The translations under genes and the position numbers were made by a program. This document shows positions 17,392 to 24,926 of a stretch of 64,000 bases of DNA, one piece after another. Each line of letters opens with the position of its first letter. Position 1 is the first letter of the stretch. This DNA comes from Sandaracinaceae bacterium. Its GTDB lineage: Bacteria; Myxococcota_A; Polyangia; Polyangiales; Sandaracinaceae. The notes beneath the pieces were generated by a model that was given only the letters and a program-made list of their open reading frames with translations, was not told the DNA's origin and did not search any database. Location of the stretch: the NCBI GenBank assembly GCA_019637095.1, contig JAHBWG010000012.1, forward strand, positions 62,001 to 126,000, read 5' to 3'.

Positions 17392-18015
17392 CTAACGCAT
17401 CATCAGCGCGCGGAGCGGCGCGTGCGTGAGCGCGGCGAGCTCGCGCGCCGCCGTGCCGAGGTCGCCGACGCGCCCGTCGACGATCCCTTCGGCCACGCCG
17501 AGCAGCGCGGCGACGAGCGTGTCCGCGTGCACGCCGATCGTGCCGAGGTGCGGCCGCACCGCGTCGGCGTCGCCCGCGCGCTCGCGCAGGTACTGGAAGA
17601 AGTCGGCGCGGAGCTGCGTGTGCAGGTGTCCGAGCACGCGCCCGAGGGGCGAGGGCGTGCGGCGGAACCGGAGGAAGAGATCGATGAGCTCCGCCTCGTC
17701 CCGGAACAGCACGAGGACCTCGCCGTAGCGCGCCGCGAGCGAGCCGTCGTCGACGCCGCCCGCGCGCAGCGCGGCCATCCACGACGCCATCTGCTCGCGC
17801 AAGACCCGCCCGGTGCGCTCCGCGAGCTCTTCCTCGAGGTGCTCGGGGTTCTTGAAGTGCGCGTAGAAGCCGGACTGCACGATGCCCGCCTCGCGCGTCA
17901 CCCGCACCGTCGTGAGCGACGCGGGGCCCTCCGTGCGCAGCAGATCGACCGCCGCGTCGAGCATCCGGTCGCGCGTCTGCTCGCGGCTCCGCCGTCGCTT
18001 GCGAGGCTCGGACAC
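17392..18015 (-). CDS. TetR-family transcriptional regulator
   Basis: 207 residues from ATG 18015. The N-terminal helix-turn-helix is visible at residues about 14-60 (RDRMLDAAVDLLRTEGPASL, VRVTREAGIVQSGFYAHFKN); the C-terminal ligand domain is helical with no recognisable ligand signature. TetR repressors usually bind a palindrome near their own gene; here a perfect TATCAC-N7-GTGATA lies 11 nt upstream and a related site overlaps the promoter of the divergent lipoprotein gene. It therefore probably represses itself and the 18155 gene. Confidence 0.88.
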   Translation of the reverse strand: MSEPRKRRRSREQTRDRMLDAAVDLLRTEGPASLTTVRVTREAGIVQSGFYAHFKNPEHLEEELAERTGRVLREQMASWMAALRAGGVDDGSLAARYGEVLVLFRDEAELIDLFLRFRRTPSPLGRVLGHLHTQLRADFFQYLRERAGDADAVRPHLGTIGVHADTLVAALLGVAEGIVDGRVGDLGTAARELAALTHAPLRALMMR

Positions 18016-18025
18016 CCGAAGGGTC

Positions 18026-18044
18026 TATCACAGAAACGGTGATA
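18026..18044. promoter_or_regulatory. Palindromic operator, proximal to tetR
   Basis: TATCAC (18026-18031), 7-nt spacer, GTGATA (18039-18044): a perfect inverted repeat beginning 11 nt upstream of the TetR start codon. Likely autoregulatory site. Confidence 0.65.
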
Positions 18045-18100
18045 CCGATACGGTCGAGTGGCGCGGCGCAGGAATCAGCGTCCCGCTCGCGCGGCCGGGG

Positions 18101-18133
18101 TTGACCTGCGCGATGAAGTGATTCATCTATCAC
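18101..18133 (+). promoter_or_regulatory. Promoter with overlapping operator for the 18155 lipoprotein gene
   Basis: TTGACC (18101-18106) and ATCTAT (18125-18130), 18 nt apart, form a recognisable sigma70-type promoter. Two palindromes overlap it: GATGAA-GTGA-TTCATC (18112-18127) and GTGAT-N6-ATCAC (18118-18133). The second shares its half-sites with the operator at 18026-18044, so binding would block the -10 region. Confidence 0.6.
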
Positions 18134-18154
18134 TGTCCACGCGGGAGCGGCATC

Positions 18155-18973
18155 ATGAAGGTACGGGGATGGTCGGCGGTGGCGGTCGCGGCGGTCGGGG
18201 TCGCGGCGGCCGGGGTCGGAGGTTGTCAGGCGCTGACGCGCTCGGAGGCGTCGGCGGCGCTCGAGGAGGCCTCGCTCGACGGCGAGGTCGCGGCGCTCAC
18301 GTCGGGCAGCGTCGAGATCGCGACGGACTTCACGATCGGCGGCGCGATCGAGGACGCCGCGGCGGAGATCGCGGCGTTCGTCCGCACGCAGCTCCCGTGC
18401 GCCGAGGTGACCGTCGAGGCCGCGACGCTGACGATCGAGTACGGCGCGCGCGCCGGCACGTGCCTCTACCGCGGCCGCACCTATGGCGGCGTCCACCAGA
18501 TCACGGTGATGCGCAACCAGATGGACGACGTGGTGGTGAGCCACCGCTGGGTGGACTTCCACGACGCGCGGTTCTCGGTCACCGGGACCGCGATGGTGAC
18601 GTGGAGCTTCGCCGACCGCTCGCGCCGGGTGGTGCACGAGCTGACGTGGACGCGCCAGTCCGACGGGCGGCAGGGCGTCGGCCGCGGCGACCGCGTCCAG
18701 CGCCCGCTCGAGGCGGGGCTGCTCACCGGCCTGCGCGTCGACGGGGAGCGGAGCTGGGAGGGGCAGGCGGGGACGTGGACGCTCGACATCGACGCCATCG
18801 AGATGCGCTGGATCGACGCCGTGCCGCAGGCCGGCGCGTACGTGCTGACCACCCCGGCGGGCAAGGTGCTCTCGATGTCGTTCGAGCGCGCCGCGCCGAC
18901 GACGATCACGGTGACGATCAGCAACGGCGCGAGCCGCTACGACTTCGACGTGACGACGCTGCCGGGCGAGTAG
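18155..18973 (+). CDS. TetR-controlled lipoprotein of unknown function
   Basis: 272 residues from ATG 18155 with a purine-rich GGGAGCGG upstream. Signal peptide and lipobox (VGVAAAGVGGC, lipidated Cys about residue 24). The mature protein is strand-rich with two Cys (QLPCAEVTVE, GTCLYRG) that could form a disulphide, and ends in a beta-domain (TITVTISNGASRYDFDVTTL). No family recognised. It is divergent from the TetR gene and preceded by two operator-like palindromes, so it is probably induced by the regulator's ligand; no transporter or enzyme gene is attached. Confidence 0.75.
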   Translation: MKVRGWSAVAVAAVGVAAAGVGGCQALTRSEASAALEEASLDGEVAALTSGSVEIATDFTIGGAIEDAAAEIAAFVRTQLPCAEVTVEAATLTIEYGARAGTCLYRGRTYGGVHQITVMRNQMDDVVVSHRWVDFHDARFSVTGTAMVTWSFADRSRRVVHELTWTRQSDGRQGVGRGDRVQRPLEAGLLTGLRVDGERSWEGQAGTWTLDIDAIEMRWIDAVPQAGAYVLTTPAGKVLSMSFERAAPTTITVTISNGASRYDFDVTTLPGE

Positions 18974-18995
18974 CGGCGCCTGCCGCGCGGCGACC

Positions 18996-19001
18996 TATAC
19001 T
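18996..19001 (+). promoter_or_regulatory. -10-like hexamer with short leader
   Basis: TATACT (one mismatch to TATAAT) ends 8 nt before ATG 19010; the spacer is C-rich with no ribosome-binding site. Confidence 0.55.
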
Positions 19002-19009
19002 GCGCCCCC

Positions 19010-20299
19010 ATGAGCCTGGAGGTGAGGGTTCACGAGGGCGCGGAGGCCACCACGGTCGAGCGCGTGCTGTCGCTGATCGACGAGGCGGCGCGGCCGCGCC
19101 CGCTGCCCGAGGTCCTCGGTGTCCTGTGCGCCGAGGTCTCGCACGTCGTCGCCGCGGACATCGCGTCGCTCTACGTGCGGGACGACGACGCGCTCGTCCT
19201 GCGCGCCAACGTCGGCTTCCCCGGCGACGCGATCGATCAGGTGCGCCTCGCGATGGGCGAGGGCATCACCGGCTTCGCCGCCGAGTGCATGCGGCCGGTG
19301 ACGGTCACGGCCGCCGAGGAGGACGTGCACTACAAGGCGGTCCCGGGCCTGGGCGAGGAGGAGTTCCCCGTCTTCATGGCGCTGCCGATCCTCGTCGGGC
19401 GCCGGGCCGAGGCGGTCCTCGTCCTGCAGCGACGGCGCGACCATCCCTTCACCGACGCGGAGGTCACGCTCGCGACCGCGCTGTCGTCGACGTTCGCGTA
19501 CGCGCTCGAGCGCGCGCGCGCGCGGCAGGGCGACGAGGCCCCCGGGGAGGACGAGTCCCCGCGGCACGCGCGGCTGCGCGGGCGCGGGCTCGCCGGCGGC
19601 GTCGCGCTCGGGCGCGTGGAGACGCCGCCGACCTTCGAGGGGCTCGCCGCCGTCGCGCGCAAGCGCGGGCTCGTGGTCGAGCCCGATCTGCGGGTCGAGC
19701 GGCTCGCGCAGGCCTTCGCGCGGGTCGAGCGCAAGCTCCGGCGCGCCGCCGCGGGGCTCGACCTCGACGCCGCGACCCGCGCGCGGCTCGACGGGCTCCT
19801 GCTCGTGTTCGAGGACCAGGTGCTGCAGCGCCTCGCCCGCGACGGGGCGCTGTCCGAGGCCAACCCGGCGCTCGTGCTGCGCGAGGTCGCGCACGCCTAC
19901 GCGCGCGCGCCGTACCGCGTCGCGAGCGCGCCCGACGAGGAGTCGATGGAGCGGTCGGCCGAGGTCGAGACGCTGTGCCTACAGGTCGTGCTCGACGTCG
20001 TCGATCAGCGCGTCCCCTCGCAGGGCGCGGCGCTCCTGCTCTCGGATCGGCTGCCGGCGCTGCTCGTGCTCACCGCGATCGCGCACCGCGCGTCGGCGCT
20101 CGCCGTCGGCGCGTTCACCGACCCGGCGGGCCTCGCGGCCAAGCTCTGCCGCGCGGCGAGCCTGCCCACGGTGCACGGGGTCGGCGGCCTGTTCGCGTGG
20201 GCGCGCGGCGGCGACCGCGTGCTCGTCGACGGGGAGCAAGGCGTCGTGCAGATCAACCCCAGCCCGGCCGCGATCGCGGAGTTCCGGAGCCGCGGGTGA
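19010..20299 (+). CDS. GAF protein with degenerate PTS enzyme-I-like half
   Basis: 429 residues. The N-terminal GAF domain (about 15-165: ARPRPLPEVLGVLCAEVSHV ... VGFPGDAIDQVRLAMGEGIT GFAAE) and the following segment resemble the nitrogen-PTS enzyme PtsP. A shortened region like the EI N-terminal domain follows (about 185-429: GLAGGVALGRV, DGLLLVFEDQVLQRLA, LLSDRLPALLVLTAIAHRAS, DRVLVDGEQGVVQINPS). The normal GG-x-TSHxAI phospho-His site is not present and the protein stops where the PEP-binding TIM barrel should begin, so PEP-dependent phosphotransfer is unlikely. It may act as a sensor or partner protein. Its stop overlaps the hydrolase start (GTGA). Confidence 0.75.
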   Translation: MSLEVRVHEGAEATTVERVLSLIDEAARPRPLPEVLGVLCAEVSHVVAADIASLYVRDDDALVLRANVGFPGDAIDQVRLAMGEGITGFAAECMRPVTVTAAEEDVHYKAVPGLGEEEFPVFMALPILVGRRAEAVLVLQRRRDHPFTDAEVTLATALSSTFAYALERARARQGDEAPGEDESPRHARLRGRGLAGGVALGRVETPPTFEGLAAVARKRGLVVEPDLRVERLAQAFARVERKLRRAAAGLDLDAATRARLDGLLLVFEDQVLQRLARDGALSEANPALVLREVAHAYARAPYRVASAPDEESMERSAEVETLCLQVVLDVVDQRVPSQGAALLLSDRLPALLVLTAIAHRASALAVGAFTDPAGLAAKLCRAASLPTVHGVGGLFAWARGGDRVLVDGEQGVVQINPSPAAIAEFRSRG

Positions 20300-21396
20300 C
20301 GACGGCGCTCCTCGTCGCGCTCGCCGTCCTCGCCGCGCTCGCCGTCGCGAGCTGGCTCCACTACGTCTACTGGGTCCGGCGCCTCACGCTCGAGCTCCCC
20401 TACGAGCTCTTGGAGCGCGTGCCGACCGAGGACGGCTGCGCGGTCGAGCTGCGCCGCCTCCCGCGCGAGGGCGGCACGACCGAGGGCGTGCCCGTCCTGC
20501 TCGTGCACGGCCTCGCGCTCAACCACCGCAACAACGATCTCACCGAGGACCTCTCGCTCGGGCGCTACCTCGCGCGCCGCGGCCGCGACGTGTGGCTCCT
20601 GACGCTGCGCAGCGGGCGCGACGACCTCGGCTTGATGGAGGAGCGACGCGCGACCTTCGAGGCCATGGCGCGCCACGACCTGCCGGCGGGGATCGACGCG
20701 GTGCTCGCGCGCACCGGCGCCGAGCGGCTCGACTACGTGGGCTTCTCGATGGGCGGCATGCTCATGTACGCGGCCGCAGGACGCGGCGTGCCGGACGGAC
20801 GGCTGCGCCGGGTCGTGATCATCGGCTCGCCCGCGGAGATCCGGCCGCCCCTCGCGATGCTCTCGCGCGTCGCCGGGCTCGTCCCCGGCTGGATCGTGCC
20901 GACGCTGCGCTTGCGCCTGGTGAGCCGCTTCATGGCCTTCGCGGCCGAGCTCGTGCGCACGCCCATCCACCGCTGGATCTACGAGACGGACAACGTCGAG
21001 CGCGGCGTGGCCGGCTACGCGCTCGTCAACGGGTTCGTCAACATCCCGAGCGGGCTCGCGCGGGACCTCGTGCGCTTCGCCTCGTACGGCGGCGCGATCC
21101 GGCTCGAGGGCGTGCCCGTCCTGCCGGGCCTCCACGCGCGCTCGGCGCCGGCCCTCTTCGTCGCCGGCGCCGCCGACCGCCTCGCGCCGCCCGACACGGT
21201 GCGCCTCGCCTTCGACGCCTGGGGGGCGGACGCCGGCGCGCCCAAGGCGATGCGCGTCGTCGGGATCGAGCAGGGCGCGGCGGCCGACTACGGGCACGGC
21301 GACCTCGCGATCGGCCGGTTCGCGGAGGAGGACGTGTTCGCCCCCGTCCACGAGTTCCTCGCCGAGCACGACGCGTCCGTCCGCGCGCCGGGTTGA
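20296..21396 (+). CDS. Alpha/beta-fold hydrolase, membrane anchored
   Basis: 366 residues from GTG 20296, overlapping the previous stop by 4 bp. N-terminal hydrophobic segment (LLVALAVLAALAVASWLHYV) followed by the hydrolase core: VLLVHGLALNHRNND (oxyanion region), nucleophile elbow YVGFSMGGM with Ser in G-x-S-x-G, ALFVAGAADRLAPPD (acid region) and DYGHGDL (catalytic His). Overall it resembles PHA-synthase or lipase-like hydrolases (the LYEL/ELLERVPTEDG lead-in), but the substrate is unknown. The anchor suggests action at the inner membrane. Confidence 0.82.
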   Translation: MTTALLVALAVLAALAVASWLHYVYWVRRLTLELPYELLERVPTEDGCAVELRRLPREGGTTEGVPVLLVHGLALNHRNNDLTEDLSLGRYLARRGRDVWLLTLRSGRDDLGLMEERRATFEAMARHDLPAGIDAVLARTGAERLDYVGFSMGGMLMYAAAGRGVPDGRLRRVVIIGSPAEIRPPLAMLSRVAGLVPGWIVPTLRLRLVSRFMAFAAELVRTPIHRWIYETDNVERGVAGYALVNGFVNIPSGLARDLVRFASYGGAIRLEGVPVLPGLHARSAPALFVAGAADRLAPPDTVRLAFDAWGADAGAPKAMRVVGIEQGAAADYGHGDLAIGRFAEEDVFAPVHEFLAEHDASVRAPG

Positions 21397-21491
21397 GCCT
21401 CGCCGGCCGAGGCGATCGGCGGGTGGAAAACCGTCGCGCTCCCGGCGACTCACCGGCGAGCCCGGGCGGGAGCCCGAGGAGGGAGCTTCGG

Positions 21492-23006
21492 ATGACGCGT
21501 CTCGGTGCAAGCTTCGTTGCCATCGTCCTGTGGAGCGGCTGCCTGCCGCCCACGCACACCGTCTCGGACGGGGGCGCCGCGCCCGAGGAGATCGACGCGG
21601 CGATGCCGGACCTCGGCGCGAGCGCGGAGGCGCTCATCGGGCCCGAGGGCGGCACGCTCGCGCTCGCGAGCGCCGAGATCGTCGTGCCCGAGGGCGCCCT
21701 CGCCGAGCCCACGACCGTGCGCGTCCGCGTCTCGCGCCGCGCCGTCGACGCGGTGTTCACGAGCTACTCCGCGGTCTACCGGTTCGAGCCGGCGGGGCTG
21801 CGGTTCGCGCGCCCCGTGGAGGTGCGCATCCCGTTCGCCGGCGACGCCGAGCGGGCCACCGTGTTCTGGACGGTCGGCGAGTCGTCCTCGTTCGCGGCGC
21901 TGCCGACGCGCGTCGAGGGGCGCCGCGCCGTCGCCGAGGCGACCCACTTCAGCGAGGCGTTCGTGGGCACCGCGTGCGAGGGCGCGTGCTGCGGCCGCGG
22001 GCGCGGCGACCTCGACCTCTTGCTCGTCGTCGACAACTCGAATTCCATGGCCGAGGAGCAGGCGCTGCTCGCCGCGCAGCTCCCGCGCCTCGCGCGCGTG
22101 CTCGCCACCGGCGACGTCGACGGCGACGGCGTCCAGGATCTGCCCGCGCTGCACAGCCTGCGGGTCGGGACGATCAGCACCGACATGGGCACGGGCGGCT
22201 TCCACGTCCCGACGTGCACTGCCGCCGACTTCGGCGACGACGGAGCGCTGCGCACGCGCGTCGGGCCGGAGGCGGCCCCCGAGTGCCCGGCGACGCTGCC
22301 CGCCTACGCGTCGCTCGCCTCGGGCGCGGCGTCCGACGTCGACGCGTTCGTGTCGCAGGTGAGCTGCGCGGCGCGCCTCGGCATCGGCGGGTGCGGCTTC
22401 GAGCAGCAGCTCGAGGCGATCGCCAAGGCGATCACGCCGTCGACCGCGCCGATGACGTTCCACGGCGGCACGCGCGGCCACGCCGACGGCGCGAACGCGG
22501 GGCTCGCGCGGTCGGACGCGATGCTCGCGGTGCTCGTCCTGACCGACGAGGACGACTGCAGCGCGTCGGACCCGGGGATCTTCGATCTCTCGAGCGCGCT
22601 CTACGGCGGCGTGGACCTCAACCTGCGCTGCGCGCAGTTCCCGGAGGCCCTCCACCCCGCGGCGCGCTACGTGTCCGCTCTGCAGGCGGCGCGGCCGGAT
22701 CCGCGCGACGTGATGCTCGCGCTGATCACGGGGGTGCCCGCCGACCGCTCGGGGGAGGACGCCGCGTCGATCCTCGACGACCCTCGGATGGTCGAGCGCG
22801 TGGATCCCGACATGCCGTCGCGCCTGCTCCCGAGCTGCCGCTCCCTGCACGGCACGGCGATGCCGCCGCGCCGGCTGCTCGAGGTGGCCGCGGCGCTCCC
22901 CGCGTCGCCCGTCCACTCGATCTGCGACGACGACTTCACGCGCGCGGTCGACGCGATCTTGCGCCGCGTCGCCGCCCGGGCGAGCGGCGCTTGCGTCAGA
23001 GAGTGA
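21492..23006 (+). CDS. Exported lipoprotein with ZU5-like and VWA domains
   Basis: 504 residues from ATG 21492, with GGAGGGAG upstream. Signal peptide ends in a lipobox-like IVLWSGC. Residues about 50-140 (IGPEGGTLALASAEIVVPEG ... VYRFEPAGLRFARPVEVRIP) resemble a ZU5 module. A Cys-rich stretch (CEGACCGRGRG) leads into a VWA domain starting DLLLVVDNSNSMAEE (MIDAS D-x-S-x-S present) and running through VLVLTDEDDCSASD. Such proteins in myxobacteria are cell-surface and of unknown ligand. A calcium-binding-like DVDGDGVQD lies inside the VWA domain. Confidence 0.85.
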   Translation: MTRLGASFVAIVLWSGCLPPTHTVSDGGAAPEEIDAAMPDLGASAEALIGPEGGTLALASAEIVVPEGALAEPTTVRVRVSRRAVDAVFTSYSAVYRFEPAGLRFARPVEVRIPFAGDAERATVFWTVGESSSFAALPTRVEGRRAVAEATHFSEAFVGTACEGACCGRGRGDLDLLLVVDNSNSMAEEQALLAAQLPRLARVLATGDVDGDGVQDLPALHSLRVGTISTDMGTGGFHVPTCTAADFGDDGALRTRVGPEAAPECPATLPAYASLASGAASDVDAFVSQVSCAARLGIGGCGFEQQLEAIAKAITPSTAPMTFHGGTRGHADGANAGLARSDAMLAVLVLTDEDDCSASDPGIFDLSSALYGGVDLNLRCAQFPEALHPAARYVSALQAARPDPRDVMLALITGVPADRSGEDAASILDDPRMVERVDPDMPSRLLPSCRSLHGTAMPPRRLLEVAAALPASPVHSICDDDFTRAVDAILRRVAARASGACVRE

Positions 23007-23051
23007 GCCGCGTGGGTTGACGCGCGCGGCGGGTGACGCAACCTACCCGCC

Positions 23052-23519
23052 GTGCTCCACCGCGTCCTTCTCACGATCCACTCCGGCTTGCGTTGGGTCG
23101 TGCTCGCCATGCTGCTCGCGCTGCTCGTCGCCGCGATCCGCGGCTGGCGGTCGGGGGCCGCGCTCGAGAAGCGGGACCGGATCCTCAAGGGCGCCGCGAT
23201 CGGCCTCGCGGATCTGCAGCTCTTGCTCGGACTGACGCTCTACGCGACCGGCCCGTGGCTCACCTCGCTCTCCGAGGACGCGCGCCTCGTCATGCGCACC
23301 TCGGTGCTGCGCTTCTTCGTGATCGAGCACGCGACCGGGATGCTCGCCGCGCTCGTCGTGCTCCACGTCGGCTCCGTCCTGAGCAAGCGCGCGAAGGACG
23401 ACCCGAAGGCGGCGTGGCGGCGGCTCGCGATCGCGACGGGCGTCGCCCTGCTCTTGATCCTCGCCTCGATCCCGTGGCCGTTCCTGCCCTACGCGCGGCC
23501 GCTGCTGCGCTGGGGCTGA
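23052..23519 (+). CDS. Cytochrome-b561-like small membrane protein
   Basis: 155 residues from GTG 23052. Four predicted membrane helices: about 5-28, 48-68, 85-108 and 123-143. Conserved-looking His residues sit at the membrane (TIHSGLRW near residue 10, FFVIEHATGM near 93, VVLHVGS near 104), a pattern used for haem ligation in b-type cytochromes. Ligand assignment is inference. It ends 16 bp from the convergent peroxiredoxin gene. Confidence 0.7.
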   Translation: MLHRVLLTIHSGLRWVVLAMLLALLVAAIRGWRSGAALEKRDRILKGAAIGLADLQLLLGLTLYATGPWLTSLSEDARLVMRTSVLRFFVIEHATGMLAALVVLHVGSVLSKRAKDDPKAAWRRLAIATGVALLLILASIPWPFLPYARPLLRWG

Positions 23520-23535
23520 CGCCGCCCGTAGGCGC

Positions 23536-24150
23536 TCACAGCGCGTCGAGCGCCGCGAGCACCTCGCGCGCGTGCACGCCCGGATCGACGTTCGCGAAGA
23601 CGTGCCGGATCACGCCCTCGGCGTCGATCACGAACGTGACGCGGCGCGAGTAGATCACCTCGCCGACCTGATCGCGCGCGCCGTACGCGTCGGTGATCCG
23701 GAGGTCCGTGTCGGACAGGAGCGGGAAGGGCAGCTCGTGCTCCTCGGCGAACTCGCGGTGGGACTCGACGTCGTCGACCGACACGCCGAGCAGCGCGACG
23801 CCCCGGCGGGTGTACTCGCTCCACGTGTCCCGGAAGGCGCACGCCTCGATCGTGCAGCCCGGCGTCGCGTCGCGCGGGTAGAAGTAGAGGACGACCACCC
23901 GCCCGCGGTGCTCGGCGAGCGTGCGCGTCGCGCCGGTCTGGTCGGGGGCCCGGAAGGCCGGCGCGAGGGCGCCCACCTCGAGCAGGACGCGCGGGTCGCT
24001 CGAGGGTTGCCCGGCCGGCGCCGCGGCCCGTCCCTCGGAGGGGGCCTCCGCGCCGGATCCGCTGGAGGTGCCGTCACCTCCCTGCGCGGCCTCGTCCGAG
24101 GAGCCACCGCACGCGGCCAGGCACAGCGAGAGCATCATCACGTAGCGCAT
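23536..24150 (-). CDS. Lipoprotein peroxiredoxin (PrxQ/BCP type)
   Basis: 204 residues from ATG 24150. Signal peptide plus lipobox (LSLCLAAC, Cys 14), a Ser/Gly/Glu-rich linker, then a thioredoxin-fold peroxiredoxin: LAPAFRAPDQTG, VVVLYFYPRDATPGCTIEAC with the peroxidatic Cys and a resolving Cys five residues later, as in atypical 2-Cys PrxQ enzymes, then VTFVIDAEGVIRHVF. It reduces hydroperoxides using thiols. Membrane-anchored export is uncommon for this family and implies a periplasmic reductant. A TATGAG hexamer lies 6 nt before the ATG. Confidence 0.9.
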   Translation of the reverse strand: MRYVMMLSLCLAACGGSSDEAAQGGDGTSSGSGAEAPSEGRAAAPAGQPSSDPRVLLEVGALAPAFRAPDQTGATRTLAEHRGRVVVLYFYPRDATPGCTIEACAFRDTWSEYTRRGVALLGVSVDDVESHREFAEEHELPFPLLSDTDLRITDAYGARDQVGEVIYSRRVTFVIDAEGVIRHVFANVDPGVHAREVLAALDAL

Positions 24151-24156
24151 GGGGGT

Positions 24157-24162
24157 CTCATA
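24157..24162 (-). promoter_or_regulatory. -10-like hexamer with very short leader
   Basis: TATGAG on the minus strand, 6 nt before ATG 24150. A weaker match, but with the window's recurring spacing. Confidence 0.35.
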
Positions 24163-24206
24163 TCCCACGGGCCGGGGCGCGCCAACCGCTGGCGCGGCGC
24201 CATCGG

Positions 24207-24926
24207 TCAGCGGCCGTCTTCGGCGCGGACGAACGCCGCGACGAGCTCGGCGAGGCGCGCCCGAAAGCCGGGATCCACGGCGAGGTCCTGGCGCACCTCG
24301 AGCTCGAGGGCGGCGCGGCCGTGCGCGCGGGCGTGGCGGTCCGCCGAGTACATCAGCCCCGCCAGCCCCGAGTAGGGCTCGTTGAGCGCGACGTGGATCG
24401 ACGCCCGCGCGAGCGCGGCGGCGAGCCGCTCGGCCAACGCCCCGTCCCGATCGTGCAGCACGCCGACCTCGAGCGTGCGCGGCCGGCCCTCGAACACGGG
24501 AGTGAACGAGTGGACCGACAAGAGGAGTTGCGACATCGAGCGGCCGGTGCGCGCGTCGGCGGCGGCGTGGTAGGGGCGCAGGAGCCCCTCGATGCGGCGC
24601 TCGCGCTCGCTCGCGTCGAGGTGGGTGGTGTTGAGCGCCACCGGCGCTCCCTCCGCCTCGCGCAGGAACAGCGTCTCGGAGCTCTCCGGCCGGTTGGCGT
24701 CCACGAGCAGCCGCGAGAAGCGCGAGAGCACGGCGCCCGCGCCCAGGCGCTCCGCGAGCTCGAGGGTGAGCTCCCGCGCTCCGAGGTCGTAGGCCCAGTG
24801 CGTGCCCCGCAGGCGCAGGTCCTCCTGCGGCCAGCGCCAGCCCTCGGGCATGCGCTCCGTCGCGTGCTCGCACGTCAGGAGCACCGGACCGTCGCCGTCG
24901 ACGAGCTCGACCGCCTCCTCGCTCAC
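24207..24926 (-). CDS. N-formylglutamate amidohydrolase family protein
   Basis: 239 residues from GTG 24926, which overlaps the stop of the upstream glycosidase gene (GTGA). Family motifs are clearer than in the paralogue at 793-1734: LLTCEHATERMP (zinc-site His region), HWAYDLGAREL, RLLVDANRPE, SVHSFTPVFEG, LEVGVLHD and LEVRQDL. It is a Zn-dependent amide hydrolase. Coupling to a GH31 gene rather than hut genes suggests its substrate may be something other than N-formylglutamate (inference). Confidence 0.85.
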   Translation of the reverse strand: MSEEAVELVDGDGPVLLTCEHATERMPEGWRWPQEDLRLRGTHWAYDLGARELTLELAERLGAGAVLSRFSRLLVDANRPESSETLFLREAEGAPVALNTTHLDASERERRIEGLLRPYHAAADARTGRSMSQLLLSVHSFTPVFEGRPRTLEVGVLHDRDGALAERLAAALARASIHVALNEPYSGLAGLMYSADRHARAHGRAALELEVRQDLAVDPGFRARLAELVAAFVRAEDGR

